A DNA stretch of 7,196 nucleotides, from contig DAIUFH010000092.1 of NCBI GenBank assembly GCA_036844705.1, forward strand, positions 1-7,196, written 5' to 3'. This document shows positions 1 to 6,155 of this stretch, one piece after another (positions within the stretch are counted from its first letter, which is position 1; every line of letters starts with the position of its first letter). This stretch comes from DAIUFH01 sp036844705. GTDB lineage: Bacteria > Bacillota > Clostridia > Tissierellales > Tissierellaceae. The translations under genes were made by a program, and so were the position numbers. Under the pieces are notes generated by a model, which searched no databases, was not told the DNA's origin, and saw only the letters and a program-made list of their open reading frames with translations.

Positions 1-55
1 ATCTCCGAAACCGTGAGTGTGTATTTTTATCATTTTTCGATTTTACACAATTTAA
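1..55. repeat. Direct repeat, left copy (cut by window edge)
   Basis: These 55 bases match 7083-7137 in the same orientation. The only differences are two homopolymer lengths: five versus six T after GTGTGTA, and four versus three T before ACACAATTT. Weak similarity continues to about position 75 (a shared TGTGAAT). The window starts inside this copy, so it may extend further left. A short inverted repeat, CACAAT (46-51) with ATTGTG (57-62), sits at its right end. The nature of the repeat is not known: an intergenic repeat family, a small non-autonomous element or the end of a longer duplication are all possible. Confidence 0.85.
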
Positions 56-111
56 TATTGTGAATAGTAATGTAAATATGAATAAGTCAGAAATTTTTAA
101 AAAAACTATTG

Positions 112-117
112 TATAAT
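112..117 (+). promoter_or_regulatory. Putative promoter -10 box for the ABC operon leader
   Basis: TATAAT is an exact match to the vegetative sigma factor -10 consensus. No good -35 box is visible at 16-18 bp upstream, where the sequence is an A/T run. A start near 124 would give a leader of about 170 nt before the binding-protein gene, including the short ORF and hairpins. The AT-rich background makes chance -10 matches common, so the call rests mainly on position. Confidence 0.45.
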
Positions 118-171
118 ATCACGTTAAAGCATATAATGTAAATATTATAAATTTTTACTAGGAGGTCTTAA

Positions 172-289
172 TCTTGCGAAGTAATATATCGTACAAGAGC
201 CAATGGAAATCGGACACCAGTAATGCGGATAAGATTTCCAAAGGTACAAGGTGTACCCTATTATAAAAATAATTTAAAATAATAGGGGG
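172..289 (+). promoter_or_regulatory. Structured 5' leader with alternative hairpins over the RBS
   Basis: Four helices can be drawn. P0 is TCTTG-CGA (172-179) with TCG-TA-CAAGA (189-198), with a two-base bulge. P1 is TGGAAATC (204-211) with GATTTCCA (233-240), eight pairs closing a 21-nt loop. P2 is GGTAC (243-247) with GTACC (253-257). P3 is CCCTATTAT (256-264) with ATAATAGGG (279-287), nine perfect pairs. P2 and P3 share C256-C257 and cannot form together, and P3 covers three Gs of the GGGGG ribosome binding site (285-289) of the gene at 297. This is the layout of a translational on/off switch, driven by a ligand or by translation of the short ORF. I could not match it to a known riboswitch or T-box consensus. 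Confidence 0.5.
174..266 (+). CDS. Possible 30-residue leader peptide (TTG start)
   Basis: A TTG codon at 174 lies 8 nt after a strong ribosome binding site (AGGAGG, 160-165) and opens 30 codons ending in TAA at 264-266. The peptide is hydrophilic and basic, begins MRSNISYKSQ and ends GTRCTLL, with one Trp and one Cys. I do not recognise it. Its codons (TCG, GCG, AGG, CGA, GAC) are unlike the AT-rich usage of nearby genes, which fits a sequence constrained by RNA structure. Its last codons are the 5' arm (256-264) of the hairpin that covers the next gene's ribosome binding site, so a ribosome stopping here would open that hairpin. It may instead be chance reading through a structured RNA. Confidence 0.4.
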   Translation: MRSNISYKSQWKSDTSNADKISKGTRCTLL

Positions 290-296
290 AATAAAA

Positions 297-1160
297 ATGA
301 TAAAAAAATTATTATTTGTTTTAACTTTTTCTTTAACAATTTTTGCTTTTTCAGGTTGTAGTAAACAACAAACAGCTAGTACAAATCCAAATTCTGATTT
401 AACACAAGATGTTCAAGAAGATACTCAGGATTCACAGAATTCAATGAATAAACTTTTATCTGATAAACACTTAAAGGTTGCTATGAGTGCCAATTTCAAA
501 TATTTTGAAACTGTCACAGTTGATGCAAATGGTAAGGAAGTATATGAGGGATTAGATATTGATATTCTTGATAAAATGTCCGAGGATCTTGGCTTCACAT
601 ATGAGATAATCAATATGCCATTTGCCAGCTTAATAGGTGCGTTGCAATCAAATCAGGCAGATTTCGTAATATCCGGAATGAGCTATACTGATGAAAGAGC
701 AGAAAGTGTTGATTTTTCTGATAAATATGCAACTGCTAAGATTGGAGTATTGATAAAATCTGATTCGAATATTACTTCTGTAAAGGATTTGAACGGGAAG
801 AAGGTAGCTTGTAGTGCAGGTACAAACTATGAAAATATTGTTAAAGCAATTGAAGGTACGGAATTAGTGACATTTGATGGCCAGGCAGCAATAACTCAGG
901 AGCTTATAATGGATAGAGTTGATGCATCCATAACTGGTGGTACAGCTGCTAAGAAAGTTTCAGAAGAAACTGAGGGCTTATCATATTTTATCATAGACCC
1001 AAGTGAAATGGATTTAGGAAATCTTAATACTTATAATATAGCCTTTCCTAAAGGAAGTGAGTTAGTATCAATTTTTAATGATGAAATCACTAAGCTAGCT
1101 GAAGATGGTACATTAAATGAACTAATCATAAAATGGTTAGGCGAAGAATATGTTGACTAA
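297..1160 (+). CDS. Polar amino acid ABC transporter, substrate-binding lipoprotein
   Basis: This 287-residue protein is an extracytoplasmic binding protein of the SBP-bac-3 (polar amino acid) family, which captures an amino acid outside the membrane and delivers it to the permease encoded next. Residues 1-20 are a lipoprotein signal (Lys-Lys, hydrophobic core, then FSGC with the lipidated Cys at 21). Residues 22-57 are a Gln/Asp/Ser-rich linker. The fold starts near 58 with the family hallmarks EGLDIDIL (84-91), SGMSYTDER (126-134, the Arg that usually binds the ligand carboxylate) and VKDLNGKKVACSAGTNYE (162-179). The C-terminus, GTLNELIIKWLGE, is typical. The ATG lies 7 nt after a GGGGG ribosome binding site that can be masked by an upstream hairpin. 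The family is clear; the specific amino acid cannot be read from sequence. Confidence 0.95.
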   Translation: MIKKLLFVLTFSLTIFAFSGCSKQQTASTNPNSDLTQDVQEDTQDSQNSMNKLLSDKHLKVAMSANFKYFETVTVDANGKEVYEGLDIDILDKMSEDLGFTYEIINMPFASLIGALQSNQADFVISGMSYTDERAESVDFSDKYATAKIGVLIKSDSNITSVKDLNGKKVACSAGTNYENIVKAIEGTELVTFDGQAAITQELIMDRVDASITGGTAAKKVSEETEGLSYFIIDPSEMDLGNLNTYNIAFPKGSELVSIFNDEITKLAEDGTLNELIIKWLGEEYVD

Positions 1161-1185
1161 ATAATTGCTTTTAATAAAAAAATAA

Positions 1186-1225
1186 AAGGCTGTGAAAGCT
1201 ACACTACATTTGCTTTCACAGCTTT
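1186..1225 (+). terminator. Intra-operon hairpin (partial terminator or mRNA stabiliser)
   Basis: GCTGTGAAAGC (1189-1199) pairs perfectly with GCTTTCACAGC (1212-1222) around a 12-nt loop, and three outer pairs (A-T, A-T, G-U) extend the stem. The downstream T-tract is short (TTT, then GG, then TTT), so termination is probably incomplete. Such a hairpin after a binding-protein gene is often linked to higher levels of binding protein than of permease and ATPase, by partial termination or by protecting the upstream message. Confidence 0.7.
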
Positions 1226-1246
1226 GGTTTATAAAGGAGAAATTGT

Positions 1247-1918
1247 ATGGAACTTGATTTCAGTATAATAATTAAATACCTGCCTTATCTATATAGAGCC
1301 ACTATTGTTACAGCTCAGGTAACTGCCGTATCATTAATATTAGGTATTCTATTTTCTATTCCATTATCCTTAATTAAATTATCAAAATATAAAATATTAC
1401 AAGCTATTGGGTCTTTCTATACATCAATTTTTAGAGGGATACCTTTACTTGTTCAAGTATTCATGGTTTATTTTGGATTACCACAGGTATTCCCATCGCT
1501 GAAGACATTAACTAATTTTCAATTAGGTTGTTTCACATTTGCACTTAATTCTGCAGCATATATATCAGAGAGTCTAAGAGGTGGAATACAGGCTGTTGAT
1601 ATAGGTCAAAGGGAGGCTGCAATGGCCTTGGGGGTACCATATAGCAGTACAATAAAGGATATTATATTTCCACAAGCAATCAAATCAGTTATGCCTAGTT
1701 TAGTCAACGAATTCATTGGTTTGTTAAAAAATACAACTCTAATTTCTACAATAGGGGTTGTTGAGTTGTTAAGGGCAGGACAGATGATTGTATCAGATAC
1801 ATATCGTGCATTTGAACCTTATGCTATAATATCCTGCTATTACTATATAATGGTTATGACATTTTCGTTATTTGGTAAGTGGATCGAAAGGAGGATTAAT
1901 ATAAGTGATAAGCGTTAA
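1247..1918 (+). CDS. Polar amino acid ABC transporter, permease subunit
   Basis: This 223-residue integral membrane protein belongs to the HisM/GlnP-type permease family and forms the transmembrane channel, normally as a dimer. Hydrophobic segments are near residues 20-42, 60-78, 92-108, 150-172 and 193-210. The conserved FRGIPLLVQ motif is at 62-70, and the EAA loop that docks on the ATPase is at 123-143 (REAAMALGVPYSSTIKDIIF), followed by FIGLLKNTTL. The ATG follows AAAGGAG (1233-1239) by 7 nt. The gene lies 86 bp after the binding-protein gene, across the intra-operon hairpin, and its 3' end overlaps the ATPase gene by 14 bp, which implies translational coupling. Length is normal for the family. 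Confidence 0.95.
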   Translation: MELDFSIIIKYLPYLYRATIVTAQVTAVSLILGILFSIPLSLIKLSKYKILQAIGSFYTSIFRGIPLLVQVFMVYFGLPQVFPSLKTLTNFQLGCFTFALNSAAYISESLRGGIQAVDIGQREAAMALGVPYSSTIKDIIFPQAIKSVMPSLVNEFIGLLKNTTLISTIGVVELLRAGQMIVSDTYRAFEPYAIISCYYYIMVMTFSLFGKWIERRINISDKR

Positions 1919-2627
1919 AAATGTTTCGAAAAGTTTTAACAATTTACAAGTATTAAAAAATATTTCACTTGATATTAAGAAGGGAGAAATTGTCGCTATA
2001 ATAGGACCTTCAGGAAGCGGAAAATCCACATTACTTAGATGCATGAATTTATTGGAAACTCCTACTTTGGGAAAAATTTTTATTGATAATGTAGAAATAT
2101 CGGATAAGAAAATAAATATTATGGAAGTTAGACAAAAAGTAGGGATGGTTTTTCAACACTTTAATTTGTTTCCCCATATGACAGTTATGGCAAATATGAT
2201 TTATGCCCCTATGAAAGTTAAAAAGATTTCTAAAAAAGAAGCTGAAGAAAAAGCATTAAAACTTCTTAAACAGGTTGGACTTTCTGAAAAAGCTGCAGTA
2301 TATCCTGCAACCCTATCTGGGGGACAAAAGCAACGTGTAGCTATTGCCCGTGCACTTGCAATGGAGCCAGAAATAATTTTGTTTGATGAACCTACAAGCG
2401 CATTAGACCCTGAGATGGTTAAAGAAGTTTTGAATGTTATTAAAGAACTTGCTGGTACTGGTATAACAATGGTTTTAGTTACTCATGAAATGGGGTTTGC
2501 TAAAGAAGTGGCTGATCGTATATGTTTTTTAGATGAAGGTGAATTAATTGAGGATGCTACGCCATCCATTTTCTTTACCAGTCCTAAATCTCAACGAGCT
2601 ATAGAATTTTTAGATAAAGTGATGTGA
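1905..2627 (+). CDS. Polar amino acid ABC transporter, ATP-binding subunit
   Basis: This 240-residue cytoplasmic ATPase of the GlnQ/HisP type powers uptake. All catalytic motifs are intact: Walker A GPSGSGKST (34-42), Q-loop Gln84 in MVFQHFNLFPHMTV, signature LSGGQ (137-141), Walker B IILFDEP (157-163) with Asp161 and Glu162, D-loop SALD (165-168) and switch His194 in THEMGFA. The FNLFPHMTV segment after the Q-loop is characteristic of amino acid importers. The start is GTG at 1905, 10 nt after AAAGGAGG (1887-1894) inside the permease gene; the two genes overlap by 14 bp. It is the last gene of the operon and is followed by a long hairpin. Confidence 0.96.
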   Translation: MISVKNVSKSFNNLQVLKNISLDIKKGEIVAIIGPSGSGKSTLLRCMNLLETPTLGKIFIDNVEISDKKINIMEVRQKVGMVFQHFNLFPHMTVMANMIYAPMKVKKISKKEAEEKALKLLKQVGLSEKAAVYPATLSGGQKQRVAIARALAMEPEIILFDEPTSALDPEMVKEVLNVIKELAGTGITMVLVTHEMGFAKEVADRICFLDEGELIEDATPSIFFTSPKSQRAIEFLDKVM

Positions 2628-2671
2628 TTTAAAGCATTAAAAGCGCTAATTGGTGTTTTTAATGCTTTAAA
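2628..2671. terminator. Long AT-rich inverted repeat ending the ABC operon
   Basis: A perfect 15-bp stem (2628-2642 with 2657-2671, containing AAAGCATTAAAA and TTTTAATGCTTT) starts at the base after the ATPase stop codon. Further inner pairs are possible (GCGC with GGTG, including G-U). The right arm is T-rich on its loop side, but no run of T follows the stem, so this is weaker than a classical terminator and could act in either direction. Confidence 0.6.
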
Positions 2672-2704
2672 AATTTAAGATTTGGGTTATTGTGGCATTA
2701 AATA

Positions 2705-2713
2705 TGGTATAAT
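2705..2713 (+). promoter_or_regulatory. Extended -10 promoter for the threonine dehydrogenase gene
   Basis: TGGTATAAT is a full extended -10 element (TGnTATAAT). No convincing -35 box is seen at 17 bp, which is common with extended -10 promoters. Transcription would start near 2720 and give a short leader before the ribosome binding site at 2730-2737. Confidence 0.6.
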
Positions 2714-2743
2714 ATATGTGAATTAAAATAGGAGGTGCAATAA

Positions 2744-3706
2744 ATGAGAAAAATATTAGTTACAGGAGCCTTGGGCCAAATTGGTTCAGAATTAACGGTT
2801 AAATTAAGGAAGATTTATGGTAATAACAATGTTGTTGCTAGTAATCGGAGAATAAAAAAGGGGCATGAAAAACTAATAGAAGATGGACCATTTGAAATAG
2901 TTAACATAAACGATGCTAAACAAATGGCCGAGGTAGTTGATAAACATAAAGTAAATACTATTATAAATTTAGCTGCAATTCTTTCAGCTGTTGGTGAAAA
3001 GGATCCCCTCGCTTGTTGGGATGTTAATATGAATGGATTATATAATGTTTTAGAATTGGGCAGAGAAAAACGTTTACAAATATTTACCCCTAGTTCTATT
3101 GCTGCATTTGGACCTAGTACACCACCTGATAAAACACCTCAGGATACAATACAAAGGCCTACAACTATGTATGGTGTAACAAAGGTTGCTGGTGAATTAT
3201 TATGCGATTATTATCATTTAAAATTTGGACTAGATACAAGAGGAGTAAGGTTTCCAGGCCTAATTTCTTATGAAACTCTTCCTGGAGGAGGAACTACAGA
3301 TTATGCTGTTCACATATATTATGATGCGTTGAAGCATAAGAAATATACTAGTTTTATAGATAAAGGGACATCTATGGATATGATGTATATGCCGGATGCA
3401 CTAAAATCTATTGTAAGTTTAATGGAAGCTGATTCATCTAAATTGATTCATAGGAATGCATTTAATGTAACTGCAATGAGTTTTGAGCCAGAAGAGTTGG
3501 TGGCCTCAATTAGAAAATATATTCCTGAATTTGAAATGAAATATGATGTTGATCCAGTTAGACAGGCAATTGCTGATTCATGGCCAAATTCATTGGATGA
3601 TACTGCAGCCAGAGAAGAGTGGGGATGGAAGCCGGAATATGATTTAGACGCAATGACTAAGGATATGATTGAAAAATTAAGAGTTAAATTAGATATAACA
3701 AGATAA
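2744..3706 (+). CDS. tdh: L-threonine 3-dehydrogenase, SDR (epimerase-like) type
   Basis: This 320-residue cytoplasmic enzyme oxidises L-threonine to 2-amino-3-oxobutyrate with NAD+, the first step of threonine breakdown to glycine and acetyl-CoA. It is the short-chain dehydrogenase form, not the zinc alcohol dehydrogenase-like form of E. coli. Visible features are the NAD-binding TGALGQIG (7-14), Asn75-Leu-Ala-Ala closing the cofactor site, catalytic Ser in TPSSIAAFGP (115-124), Tyr143 and Lys147 of YGVTK, and the TDH-like RFPGLISY (169-176) and PGGGTTDYAV (180-189). The ATG follows AGGAGGTG (2730-2737) by 6 nt. It has its own promoter and terminator, so it is probably a single-gene unit. 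The usual partner, 2-amino-3-ketobutyrate CoA ligase (kbl), is not in the window. Other NAD-dependent epimerases are the alternative, but the motifs favour TDH. Confidence 0.9.
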   Translation: MRKILVTGALGQIGSELTVKLRKIYGNNNVVASNRRIKKGHEKLIEDGPFEIVNINDAKQMAEVVDKHKVNTIINLAAILSAVGEKDPLACWDVNMNGLYNVLELGREKRLQIFTPSSIAAFGPSTPPDKTPQDTIQRPTTMYGVTKVAGELLCDYYHLKFGLDTRGVRFPGLISYETLPGGGTTDYAVHIYYDALKHKKYTSFIDKGTSMDMMYMPDALKSIVSLMEADSSKLIHRNAFNVTAMSFEPEELVASIRKYIPEFEMKYDVDPVRQAIADSWPNSLDDTAAREEWGWKPEYDLDAMTKDMIEKLRVKLDITR

Positions 3707-3745
3707 ACTCGTCAGCAGTGTATTGAAACTGCAGGTAGTTTCTCG

Positions 3746-3783
3746 AAAATTAAAGGTTAGGAAATTCCTAACCTTTAATTTTT
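3746..3783 (+). terminator. Strong rho-independent terminator after tdh
   Basis: A 16-bp perfect stem (3746-3761 with 3767-3782, core TTAAAGGTTAGG and CCTAACCTTTAA) surrounds a 5-nt loop and ends in a T-run. Its symmetric A-rich 5' flank would let it work on both strands. A smaller hairpin, GAAACT (3725-3730) with AGTTTC (3737-3742), lies just before it. Confidence 0.9.
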
Positions 3784-3833
3784 GATGCATAAATTTATTT
3801 TTAGCCTAGTATATAACCATAGGAGGTGAATTC

Positions 3834-4617
3834 ATGGAATTCATGCTAAACAAAACCCTATGGAACAATGATATCATTATTTGCCCTACATTTGACATGG
3901 ATTGGGAAAGTGAAGATGCTCTAAAATATACATTAAATATTTTAGATAAATTTGGACTTCCAGCTACTTTCTTTGTTACTCATTACAGTAAGATAGTTTT
4001 TAATAGAATAAAAAAACAAAGAAATTCATGGTGGAATACATCCGAATTTTTTAAAAAATAGTATCCAGGGAAAGGATATTGATGAAGTTATAAATTACTG
4101 TACTAGATTGTTGCCTGAAGCAAATTGTTTCAGATGTCATAAATACTATGATAGCGATGATGCTATTGATAAACTAAAAAATATAGGCTTTAAATATGAT
4201 TCGAGTATTTATACAAATTTGGAGAAGAAAGAGCCTTTTATACATAAGTCCGGCCTTTTACGTTTTCCAGTATTTTTTGATGATGAGGCTTATCTTTTAC
4301 ATAATAATTCTCTAAATTTTAAAGAATTTGAGCGAAGAATATTTAAAGAAGCTGGACTTTATGTTTTTAATTTTCATCCTATGTATCTTTCTATAAATTC
4401 ACCTGATTATCAATATATGAAAAAAATAAAGGATACAATACCGAAAAATACATGGATTAATCTAACGAATAAGGAACTAGAGCATTTAAATCACAAGGGA
4501 AGGGGAGTTAGAAGTTTTACTTTGGATTTATTTCATTATATAAAAAAGAAGGGATTAAAAACTATAACGCTAGATGACGCTTATAATATTATTATAACTT
4601 CCTCGAATAATAAATAA
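3834..4617 (+). pseudogene. Polysaccharide deacetylase-like gene split by a +1 frameshift
   Basis: Two frames together make one protein. The first (3834-4061) begins MEFMLNKTLW, has the NodB-like TFDMDW (residues 19-24) and ATFFVTH (44-50), then runs into unrelated residues and a stop. The second is open from 4012 to 4617 and continues with GIHPNF, a CFRCHKYYDS segment and NFHP. This order matches the WalW/WbmS branch of polysaccharide deacetylase-like proteins. Removing one A from the run of seven at 4010-4016 joins the frames as NRIKNKEIHGGIHPNF and restores about 260 residues. The start is well supported by AGGAGGTG (3821-3828), with a second ATG at 3843. Family members are predicted to act on glycans, but substrate and activity are unknown. 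It may be a true pseudogene, a slippage-controlled gene or a sequencing error. A separate gene starting at TTG 4108 is unlikely, since that codon lies inside the conserved LLPEA stretch. Confidence 0.8.
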
Positions 4618-4641
4618 TATAAAAATATGTAACAATAAAAG

Positions 4642-4671
4642 CCCTCCAAAATATTCTATATTATTGGAGGG
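4642..4671 (+). promoter_or_regulatory. Hairpin burying the ribosome binding site of the DUF3343 gene
   Basis: CCCTCCAA (4642-4649) pairs with TTGGAGGG (4664-4671), and the stem continues as AATAT (4650-4654) with ATATT (4658-4662), giving 13 pairs with one bulged A (4663) and a TCT loop. The GGAGGG at 4666-4671 is the ribosome binding site of the gene starting at 4678, so it is fully base-paired. No T-run follows, so this does not look like a terminator. Translation should need melting of the stem by temperature, an RNA, a protein or an upstream ribosome. Confidence 0.65.
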
Positions 4672-4677
4672 ATAATT

Positions 4678-4959
4678 ATGAATAACGATGCTATATATTA
4701 TTTATGTGTTTTCGACTCTAAGAATCATGCTTTATTTATATATACAAAATTGGAGGCTAAGAACAATAATGTCTGCAAATTAGTCTCAACACCTTGTGTA
4801 TTGAAATCAGGTTGTACCTATTCAATAAAAATTCCAAGTAAGAATTATATCAAATCTGTTTTAAGCGTTATCAAAGAAGAGAGATTAAGAACTCCAAAAA
4901 TCTATGCTGTTGAAAAAATAAACAATAAATTCGAATACAGAGAATTGGACATTAACTAG
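4678..4959 (+). CDS. DUF3343 family protein (putative Se/S carrier-like)
   Basis: This 93-residue protein resembles the small DUF3343 family, annotated as putative Se/S carrier-like proteins. The pattern is an N-terminal YYLCVFDSKNHAL (residues 7-19), a helix, then KLVSTPCVLKSGCTYSIKI (34-52) with Cys40 and the family-type Cys46; Cys10 and Cys33 are extra. No signal peptide or membrane segment is present, so it should be cytoplasmic. The proposed sulfur or selenium carrier role of the family is not firmly established, and no selenium or cysteine desulfurase genes lie nearby. The ATG follows GGAGGG by 6 nt, but that site is locked in a hairpin. The 3' end overlaps the convergent minus-strand gene by 8 bp. 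Confidence 0.7.
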   Translation: MNNDAIYYLCVFDSKNHALFIYTKLEAKNNNVCKLVSTPCVLKSGCTYSIKIPSKNYIKSVLSVIKEERLRTPKIYAVEKINNKFEYRELDIN

Positions 4960-6070
4960 AAAAAAACTTTTTTAGTCCAGTTTTAGGTTGATCCCTTAGC
5001 TGCTCTTCAAGTCTTTCTATTTTTGACTTTAAAAGCAGCTGAGTATCCAAAATTTGGGAAATCGATCTTTTGATATTATCCTGTTCCTCAAATATTTGTT
5101 GGAGAATATTTTCGTTAATGTTTATAGTTTCTTTTTCATCTAAATTTTTATTATCCTCATCATGTAGTAGTGATATTTCTTCTTTAGAAGTTGAAGCTTC
5201 TTCGCTTTTACTTTCAATTATTGCTTCATCGTTTGTTGAGCCATCTTTATATTCTATATTCCAATCATTACCTAAATTATTTGATGATAGAGTTAGCTCA
5301 CTACATTCTATATAAAGAGTGTTATTTTCCTTATATAATCTTGATTCTGGTATATCTTGAACTATGCTAGGCAAATTTATTTCAATCCATTTGTAAATAT
5401 CTTTTCCCGTTTGAGACATTCTCTTATATTTTAATGTATATCCATCAGAATATTTTTCCCACCATATTCCGTGGATGTTATCCATGTGATCAATCAATAT
5501 GGACGGATATTCACAAAGTTTTTCCGATTTAGAAATCATGACTGGGTTTTGCAGCCATTGATTCTTATAAGGATTGAAATAAGTGTAAAATATATAAGAG
5601 AAGCTTTCAGAAATAGTATTATAGAATAGGTGTATATTTCCACCTGAATCGTTGTCAACTACAAATGTACGAGTATTTTTCTTGGATACAAATCTCAATA
5701 TATTGTACTTTTCTCGAGTGTTTTTATCGATGATAATATGATGAAGAGTGTATATATTTGAATTTATCTTATTGGAGTAGGCATAGAAAATATTTAACTT
5801 ATTATCAACTATTAATATGGATATTTGATAATAGTCATTTGATTTCATGTCGAACTTACCTATTTTCGAATCAATTTTTTCGTTATGTCGTAAGATGACA
5901 TAGTTCAAATCACCGTTCGTCTGTAAATATACTAAATGCACAATACTTGATTTATCTATAATATAATCGTATATTAAAATATATTCATCTATTAGAATGT
6001 TTTCGGAACTATTTTCATCATCGTTTTTAATATATTTTAGCCTGCCATTCTTCTCTAATAAGAATTTCAT
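4952..6070 (-). CDS. Unrecognised protein: propeller-like repeats plus C-terminal coiled coil
   Basis: I do not recognise this 372-residue protein. Residues 1-260 hold about five degenerate repeats with the pattern [IV]D..N[IL]H.[FW]Y followed by a Y-rich strand: near 38-60 (IVHLVYLQ), 86-114 (LNIFYAYS), 138-166 (NIHLFYNT), 191-217 (NIHGIWWEKY) and 246-258. This suggests a beta-propeller or sialidase-like fold, without visible catalytic motifs. Residues 270-318 are acidic and Ser/Glu/Lys-rich, probably disordered. Residues 319-362 have the heptad pattern of a coiled coil (NILQQIFEEQDNIKRSI through IERLEEQL), and the chain ends KKFFSS. No signal peptide or membrane segment is seen. The ribosome binding site is GGAGGG (plus-strand 6076-6081), 5 nt before the ATG. 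It is divergent from the Cys-rich gene at 6156, and a shared spore or cell-surface role is only a guess. Confidence 0.85.
   Translation of the reverse strand: MKFLLEKNGRLKYIKNDDENSSENILIDEYILIYDYIIDKSSIVHLVYLQTNGDLNYVILRHNEKIDSKIGKFDMKSNDYYQISILIVDNKLNIFYAYSNKINSNIYTLHHIIIDKNTREKYNILRFVSKKNTRTFVVDNDSGGNIHLFYNTISESFSYIFYTYFNPYKNQWLQNPVMISKSEKLCEYPSILIDHMDNIHGIWWEKYSDGYTLKYKRMSQTGKDIYKWIEINLPSIVQDIPESRLYKENNTLYIECSELTLSSNNLGNDWNIEYKDGSTNDEAIIESKSEEASTSKEEISLLHDEDNKNLDEKETININENILQQIFEEQDNIKRSISQILDTQLLLKSKIERLEEQLRDQPKTGLKKFFSS
4956..4975. terminator. Possible bidirectional terminator between convergent genes
   Basis: CTAGAAAA (4956-4963) pairs with TTTTTTAG (4968-4975), eight pairs including one G-U around an AAAC loop, and an outer GGAC (4947-4950) can meet GTCC (4975-4978) as an alternative. 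The A-run on one side and T-run on the other could end transcription from both strands, where the two genes' stop codons overlap. The stem is AT-rich and weak. Confidence 0.35.
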
Positions 6071-6155
6071 ATAATCCCTCCAAAATATTCACAATAATAT
6101 CCTCACTACATAATATGTAAGTAGTTAAGAAAATATTATAAAGGAGTGAATCTGT
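6071..6155. promoter_or_regulatory. Divergent intergenic region with possible sporulation-type promoters
   Basis: These 85 bp must contain start signals for both flanking genes. No good vegetative TATAAT box sits at a useful distance from either start. CATAATATG at 6109-6117 fits the CATAnnnT pattern of sporulation sigma-E/sigma-K -10 boxes; its reverse complement CATATTATG fits the same pattern for the minus-strand gene. On the plus strand, an AC at 6091-6092 lies 16 nt upstream, as in sigma-K promoters. The plus-strand RBS is AAGGAG (6141-6146). The short consensus and the AT-rich setting make this weak evidence. Confidence 0.3.
6076..6090. repeat. 15-bp exact repeat of 4642-4656 over the minus-strand RBS
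   Basis: CCCTCCAAAATATTC occurs here and at 4642-4656 in the same plus-strand orientation. Here its complement is the ribosome binding site region of the minus-strand gene; at 4642 it is the blocking arm of the DUF3343 hairpin. The two mRNA leaders are therefore complementary over 15 nt. Confidence 0.8.

Noticed and set aside
241..262. T-box antiterminator (a GGTAC/GTACC hairpin near an AGG)
   Set aside because: The conserved AGGGTGGNACCGCG-type core is absent, and no T-run terminator follows.
3788..3796. CATAAATTT as a sporulation-type -10 box for the deacetylase-like gene
   Set aside because: The spacing to an AC at 3771-3772 is 15 nt and the motif is very short in an AT-rich region, so it is not distinguishable from chance.
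4008..4019. Programmed -1 ribosomal frameshifting at the A-rich AAAAAAC site in the deacetylase-like gene
   Set aside because: The downstream frame is reached by +1 (or -2), not -1. A -1 shift would not give the conserved continuation, so only an indel or transcriptional slippage fits.
5070..5315. A plus-strand Ser/Leu-rich ORF of 81 codons
   Set aside because: It is antisense to the acidic linker and coiled-coil part of the minus-strand gene, has no good ribosome binding site, and its composition is what the opposite strand of such coding sequence gives.
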